Shown piece by piece: positions 58,916-64,000 of a DNA stretch of 64,000 nt (the first letter of the stretch is position 1; each line of letters opens with the position of its first letter). The translations under genes and the position numbers were made by a program. A model generated the notes under the pieces. It made no database searches. It saw only the letters and a program-made list of their open reading frames with translations, and was not told the DNA's origin. Source of the DNA: Epiperipatus broadwayi (taxonomy: Eukaryota; Onychophora; Udeonychophora; Euonychophora; Peripatidae); NCBI GenBank assembly GCA_028023455.1, contig JAQFVV010000030.1, forward strand, positions 3,428,501 to 3,492,500. Reading direction: 5' to 3'.

Positions 58916-60915
58916 AAATTCATATATTAAATCTTAATTCTGCTATATTACGATATAAATCTAGTTGTCAGCTTCCAACTAAAATCTTAAAACTATTATG
59001 AATCGAAACATAATGTGAAATTTATTTTTATTAACTTTATAAATTGGTAGTAATTTTTAAACTATATGCTTATTTTAATCTTACCATTTCTTTTTATAAA
59101 AACTCCTCAACTTTTTGCATTTCTCATTTTTTAGTCTTCATCTCGTAGTTATTAACAATATTATCATTTCTCCTTGTCCTATCATAGCATTTTAATGCTT
59201 CATTGTGATAATATGACTAAATTAATATTTTCTTTCTATAATACAGAATTTTACTTTATTATCATCACAATGATTGTTTGTCAAGTATACTAGAATAATG
59301 ACACTATTTTTTTTAATACTTTTATTTTGTGTGTATGTGTGTGTGCATAGGTATATAAAATTTTGATCTTATAAGTTTGTGTCTATACTTAAAATACTTT
59401 GTGTACAAGTTTGCTAGGTTGCTTTTAAAACAACAATATATCTAATACCAAGTAAATAAATAATAATTTAAATATTATACTAAAAATTTATAGCCAGAGA
59501 TAAAATTAAAATATACAATGAATATGTATATATTTGTGTTTAACAGGTAGACATTTTTATTTTTTTAAAAATTATAATGTCTTTTACGAATGCATAAAAA
59601 AAAATTACAAATTCTCAACAATAAAATTATAAAATATATTAATTCTTATTTTCTTTGTTATAAGCTTTAAAAAAATACAAATAAATAAAATGAATAGTAA
59701 AGAAATAAATCAATGCAAATCGAGTGAAGCCTTAGGCCAAAAGTATAAGAACTGTTTTTTTTTTTTTTTAAAATATTAATGCAAGGAAGACTGTTTCAAT
59801 AGTGATAAAATAAATAATTGCAAAATAGGTTGCTTTGGTGCATATGTGACGTTCAAGCACCAAAGTCGTTGTTGAATATATTCTACTTAATTAATCACAC
59901 TGGGAGATTTTCTCTCTCTCATCTATGAATCATTTCAGGTTCGGTTAGCATTTAGGTCTGCTATTTTATATCTATGCAAAATTTTTACGGTTGTAATATT
60001 AATAATCTCTAATAGAAAAGTGATATAATCGTGGCAGTGTTTAAAGTGGACCATGTGATATTACAGAGTCATAGAAAATACAAAAACTACTGTCCAAAGA
60101 CATTTTCTGAACATATTTACTTTCATATCGAATTGTTCTACGTACCATATCTATATCAATTTCTTTGCTTTTATTATGCCTTGCATTTGAATGCTGTAAA
60201 AAAAAAAAATTTGAAATATTAAAAGATAAAGAAAAACTATAAAAATATAAGCAAAAACGTACTTTTTCTTATATTCAATATGTTAATGAAGATAAACACA
60301 CATATGTATCCATTTTTTAAGCTCATTCATAATCTACTTATCAAAAATTATTATTAAAAATATATTCATTATCATTAAAATATATATCCCTAAATATTTT
60401 GAATTATTGTCAGTTTATTAAAAAATATCGTTATTAATTGAGTAAAATTTTAAAATTTGTAATCTCTTTATAAAATTTTGATGGATATAAAATTAATAGT
60501 AGAATTTTTCTTAGAATAAATAATTAAATATATAATATGAATAATACTACCAATCGTATTGTAAAAAGTCTGATGATTGAAAAAGCTATTATAATAGTTT
60601 TGCAAAAAAATTGAATAGACCAGAAATATAAATAAAAGAATACTATTAATATTTTTTAGAACATGCATGTACTTAAACAATAAAAATATGATTATGCACA
60701 TTTATAATCTCAGAATTTGTTCAGAGAGATATCGGTGATAAAAGTATCTCTCAATCATTTACAATAAGGATCTATCCTAACACAAATAGCTAAATACAAA
60801 AAAAAAAACAAGGTATAAAAATATACTTAGAGAGAGAGAAAATAGAAAAGATTGCTTATATTAAAACCAATACCTAGCCTTTGATGAATCAACAAGGCAA
60901 AAGGAACTTTGATTT
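58916..60915. other. AT-rich stretch, no gene seen
   Basis: No coding-like frame on either strand over about 2 kb. Short frames at 60031-60222 and 60468-60701 are not recognisable. TTTGGTGC / GCACCAAA form a small inverted pair at about 59834-59866. Confidence 0.5.
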
Positions 60916-60918
60916 TGA

Positions 60919-61246
60919 TGAGGATTGCCAATTCCTCTACAAGCTTTATGATAAATGCTTAGCCAGAGACAGCACTTAAAATATCTCTGTCAGGAACCCC
61001 TTCCCAAACCCCTGACCATGGTTTCATTCTTTGGCACTCCTCAGAGAAGTGTCAGGGTAGGTTCAGACACTAGATCTAAAAATACCAACGCAAAGCCAAG
61101 CACTTAACTAAAAGTTATCTATTGAGTGGAAACCATGGTCAGGGGTTTGGGGAGGGGTTCCTGACACAGATATATTTTAAGTGCTGGCTCTGGCTCAGCA
61201 TTTACCATAAAGCTTGTAGAGGAATTGGCGATCCTCATTGTTTATA
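60919..61246. repeat. Family D foldback, about 328 bp
   Basis: The left arm, AGGATTGCCAATTCCTCTAC ... CCCAAACCCCTGACCATGGT, is inverted at the right as ACCATGGTCAGGGGTTTGGG ... GTAGAGGAATTGGCGATCCT. Arms are about 115 bp around a centre of about 95 bp that holds AGATCTAAAAATACCAACGC. The outer AACAATGAG seen at 44.98 kb is missing at the left but present at the right (CTCATTGTTTATAA). Confidence 0.88.
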
Positions 61247-61693
61247 ACAAGGTAATATTTTTATCTAAAGGTTATTTCATAAGTAAAAATACCATTAATA
61301 GTCTGATTTCAGCACCAGATAATCGTTAATAATATAATTGATAATTGTAATTCTATAAAAAATACTAAACTTTAGTAAAAAATAAATAAATAAAACATAT
61401 TGAAACTTCATACATTTATAGTTAAGATTATGTTGCCACATACTTCCTTATACCATGAAGTGACAGCAATTTTTTTTAATTTAATGCTCATTTTATATAT
61501 ATATACCTTATAAAATTCTATAGATTTATATGCAAAAAAAAATCTAACCGATAAATTAGAAAACATGCCATCATTAACTTTTGAAACTTTGAAGATTCTT
61601 ATTTCTTAATAGCTTAAAATTCTATTATATATTTACTTGTCTAGTGTACTTCATGATATTTTTACACCATATTCATGACATACAGAGACACTG
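61247..61693. other. AT-rich spacer, no gene seen
   Basis: Nothing recognised. Confidence 0.5.
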
Positions 61694-62400
<707 letters not shown>

Positions 62401-63371
62401 TACAATACATAAAATTCAAAAAAATTCCCCTGTTTTCAAAAATGGTTTTTCAGCAAAAACAATATATAATAATTAACCTTAGTTTTTATTATAAATGATT
62501 TCATAATTCAATGTATTTGTAACCGGCAATTTCTATAAAATATCAAATAAACTTTTACAAAATATCACAAAAATCCAGCAACATAGAATTAGCATATAGT
62601 TTGTAGTCGGACGTGTTTTAGCTAGGAAAAAAATTAAATAATTTTACTCCTAGGCAATTGATGCCTAATAAAAACAAACTACTTAATGAACCATAATATA
62701 TCATTTTAAAAAAATCATATTACAGAATTATTTTTAATAAACACAAAGCTGGAGGTATCTAAAGTGTGCTAGAAAGAAATATATTCTAGTGTTTTGAAAG
62801 AATACAGAGAATTCTTAATATGATTTCAGCAAATGCAAACTACAATAACAGAGTAGAAAATTTAGAATATTTAAATCTAATGCTTTAAAATGTTTATCTT
62901 TGGGGTCGTTCGACAGAACAAATACATACAGAAAAAAAAAAAGAATGTTGAACATCTGTGGGAGGGCATCATCTAGACACAGCACTATATACACTGAATG
63001 AATAAAACGGGTAGATTTATGTTTTACTAATAATGATACAAGTTGAACGAGTCTTTATAAACAAAACTTTTGCTAAACTTATTTTGCTCTTATGCTTTTT
63101 ATGATGCTGGAAGTATGGAACACCAGTTTTGAACATTTAAAGATATTTAACTACATTAATATAAATAAATTATTTTTAAATGCAATTTAATAACTGAAAT
63201 ACAGGCTTATTGTATACCTGTATCAATATATGTAATATATAGGGTATATGAGCAGAAAAACTAAATAGTTCATGCTTTTTTTTAATTTTCTCAATTTATT
63301 ATATCTTATGCATACATATATATTCTTCAAATGTATATTTTATAAACAGCCTTTAACTGAAACACACAAGC
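62401..63371. other. AT-rich spacer with a tiny family A end
   Basis: No gene seen. At about 63203-63254, CTTATTGTATACCTGTATCA ... TAATATATAGGGTATATGAG is an isolated terminal fragment of family A, about 150 bp before a longer copy. Confidence 0.55.
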
Positions 63372-63733
63372 TTATTATATATCTGTGTCTATATATGTAA
63401 TATATAGGGTATATGAGCACAGACTTTCACACGACCCCACCACTCTCCACACTATCTCATAACACTGATACACTTGAACACATATATGTTGAAAAGATAA
63501 ATAATCACCAATATACATATTTCATGCTAAACCAGCAATCATCAGTTGGTCCAGATTACCATCTCTACACATATATGCAATAAGTGCTCAGATATATATT
63601 AAGATAGCCAATCTTTATACTTTAATGGACAGGCTTCAATTCACTCCACACTCCAACTCTTTAACTGTCCATCCAATTGAAAATCTGATGATGGAATGCT
63701 CAAAAGCCACCCTGAGTCTGAGATTCTAATTTA
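63372..63733 (-). repeat. Family A, single arm
   Basis: Runs from CTTATTATATATCTGTGTCT and TATAGGGTATATGAGCACAG through ACTCCAACTCTTTAACTGTC to AAAAGCCACCCTGAGTCTGA. It aligns with the left arm of the 5.3-kb foldback with few changes and also supplies the stretch joining arm to centre. Confidence 0.85.
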
Positions 63734-64000
63734 AATATATAAACAAAAAAAACTATACATGATTTAATAGTTGGATTTTAAGTAATGCATTTTCATTTAA
63801 GATGCTTTTCAAGGAAAAATTTAACAATTTCAATTTAGTTTTCACTCTCAAAACACATATTATTGGCTTTTTACAAATATCCTTATTTTTATATAAAATG
63901 ATGATTTTTTTTAATGATATATTATAAAAACAATTAATTTATTTTAAGAAATTGGTTTCGATAACAGTTGCTAAAAATAATAATATAAATAGTAGTGAAT
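63734..64000. other. AT-rich spacer to window end
   Basis: Nothing recognised. Confidence 0.5.

Overview
This window is AT-rich animal DNA and is almost entirely transposon-derived. I found no intact host gene, no convincing exon series and no functional tRNA or rRNA gene. A metazoan is indicated by the mix of elements: an RTE-type non-LTR retrotransposon tail, Penelope-like GIY-YIG fragments, a Merlin (IS1595-related) transposase, hAT transposases of the ZMYM1-like and GTF2I-like types, tRNA-Gly-derived SINEs and GATA/GACA satellites. The species or phylum cannot be fixed from the sequence; an invertebrate is my inference.

Layout, 1-24 kb: a short family B insertion (658-738), an RTE tail (about 1738-2100), a decayed hAT transposase (4094-5275) abutted by a family A foldback (5290-6003), a non-autonomous hAT with an 8-bp target duplication (9756-10249), another family B copy (10807-11143), a GATA-type satellite (12.5-13.6 kb), and two diverged 1.5-kb direct repeats (14765-17036 and 18535-20056). 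These repeats bracket a gag-like coiled-coil relic, and the first carries a nested family B foldback. Next come a tiny SINE with a 16-bp target duplication (22.1 kb) and a low-complexity stretch that may be assembly noise (22.66-23.1 kb).

Layout, 24-47 kb: two Penelope-like 3' halves in inverted orientation (23495-24946), a near-perfect 281-bp palindrome, a family A insertion with a 12-bp duplication, a hammerhead-like motif (27612-27675), an unidentified decayed coding stretch broken by a hAT MITE and a family B unit (31.2-33.5 kb), a decayed Merlin transposase (36155-36920), two C-terminal fragments of one non-LTR family (36979-37725 and 46306-46560), a large family A foldback (38.8-39.7 kb) and an inverted dimer of a tRNA-promoter SINE with a 13-bp target duplication (43752-44398).

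Layout, 47-64 kb: a young LTR retrotransposon (47299-52035) has LTRs of about 2.07 kb that look about 99% identical, around an internal region of only about 0.6 kb without coding capacity. Further foldbacks and SINEs follow, then a pure GATA/GACA array (61694-62400).

The most unusual theme is that three unrelated palindromic repeat families (A, B and C) recur here, and several copies have 10-15 bp flanking direct repeats. That suggests inverted-dimer elements that insert as complete units rather than palindromes formed in place. No operons or interacting genes exist here; the elements share only insertion history (nesting).
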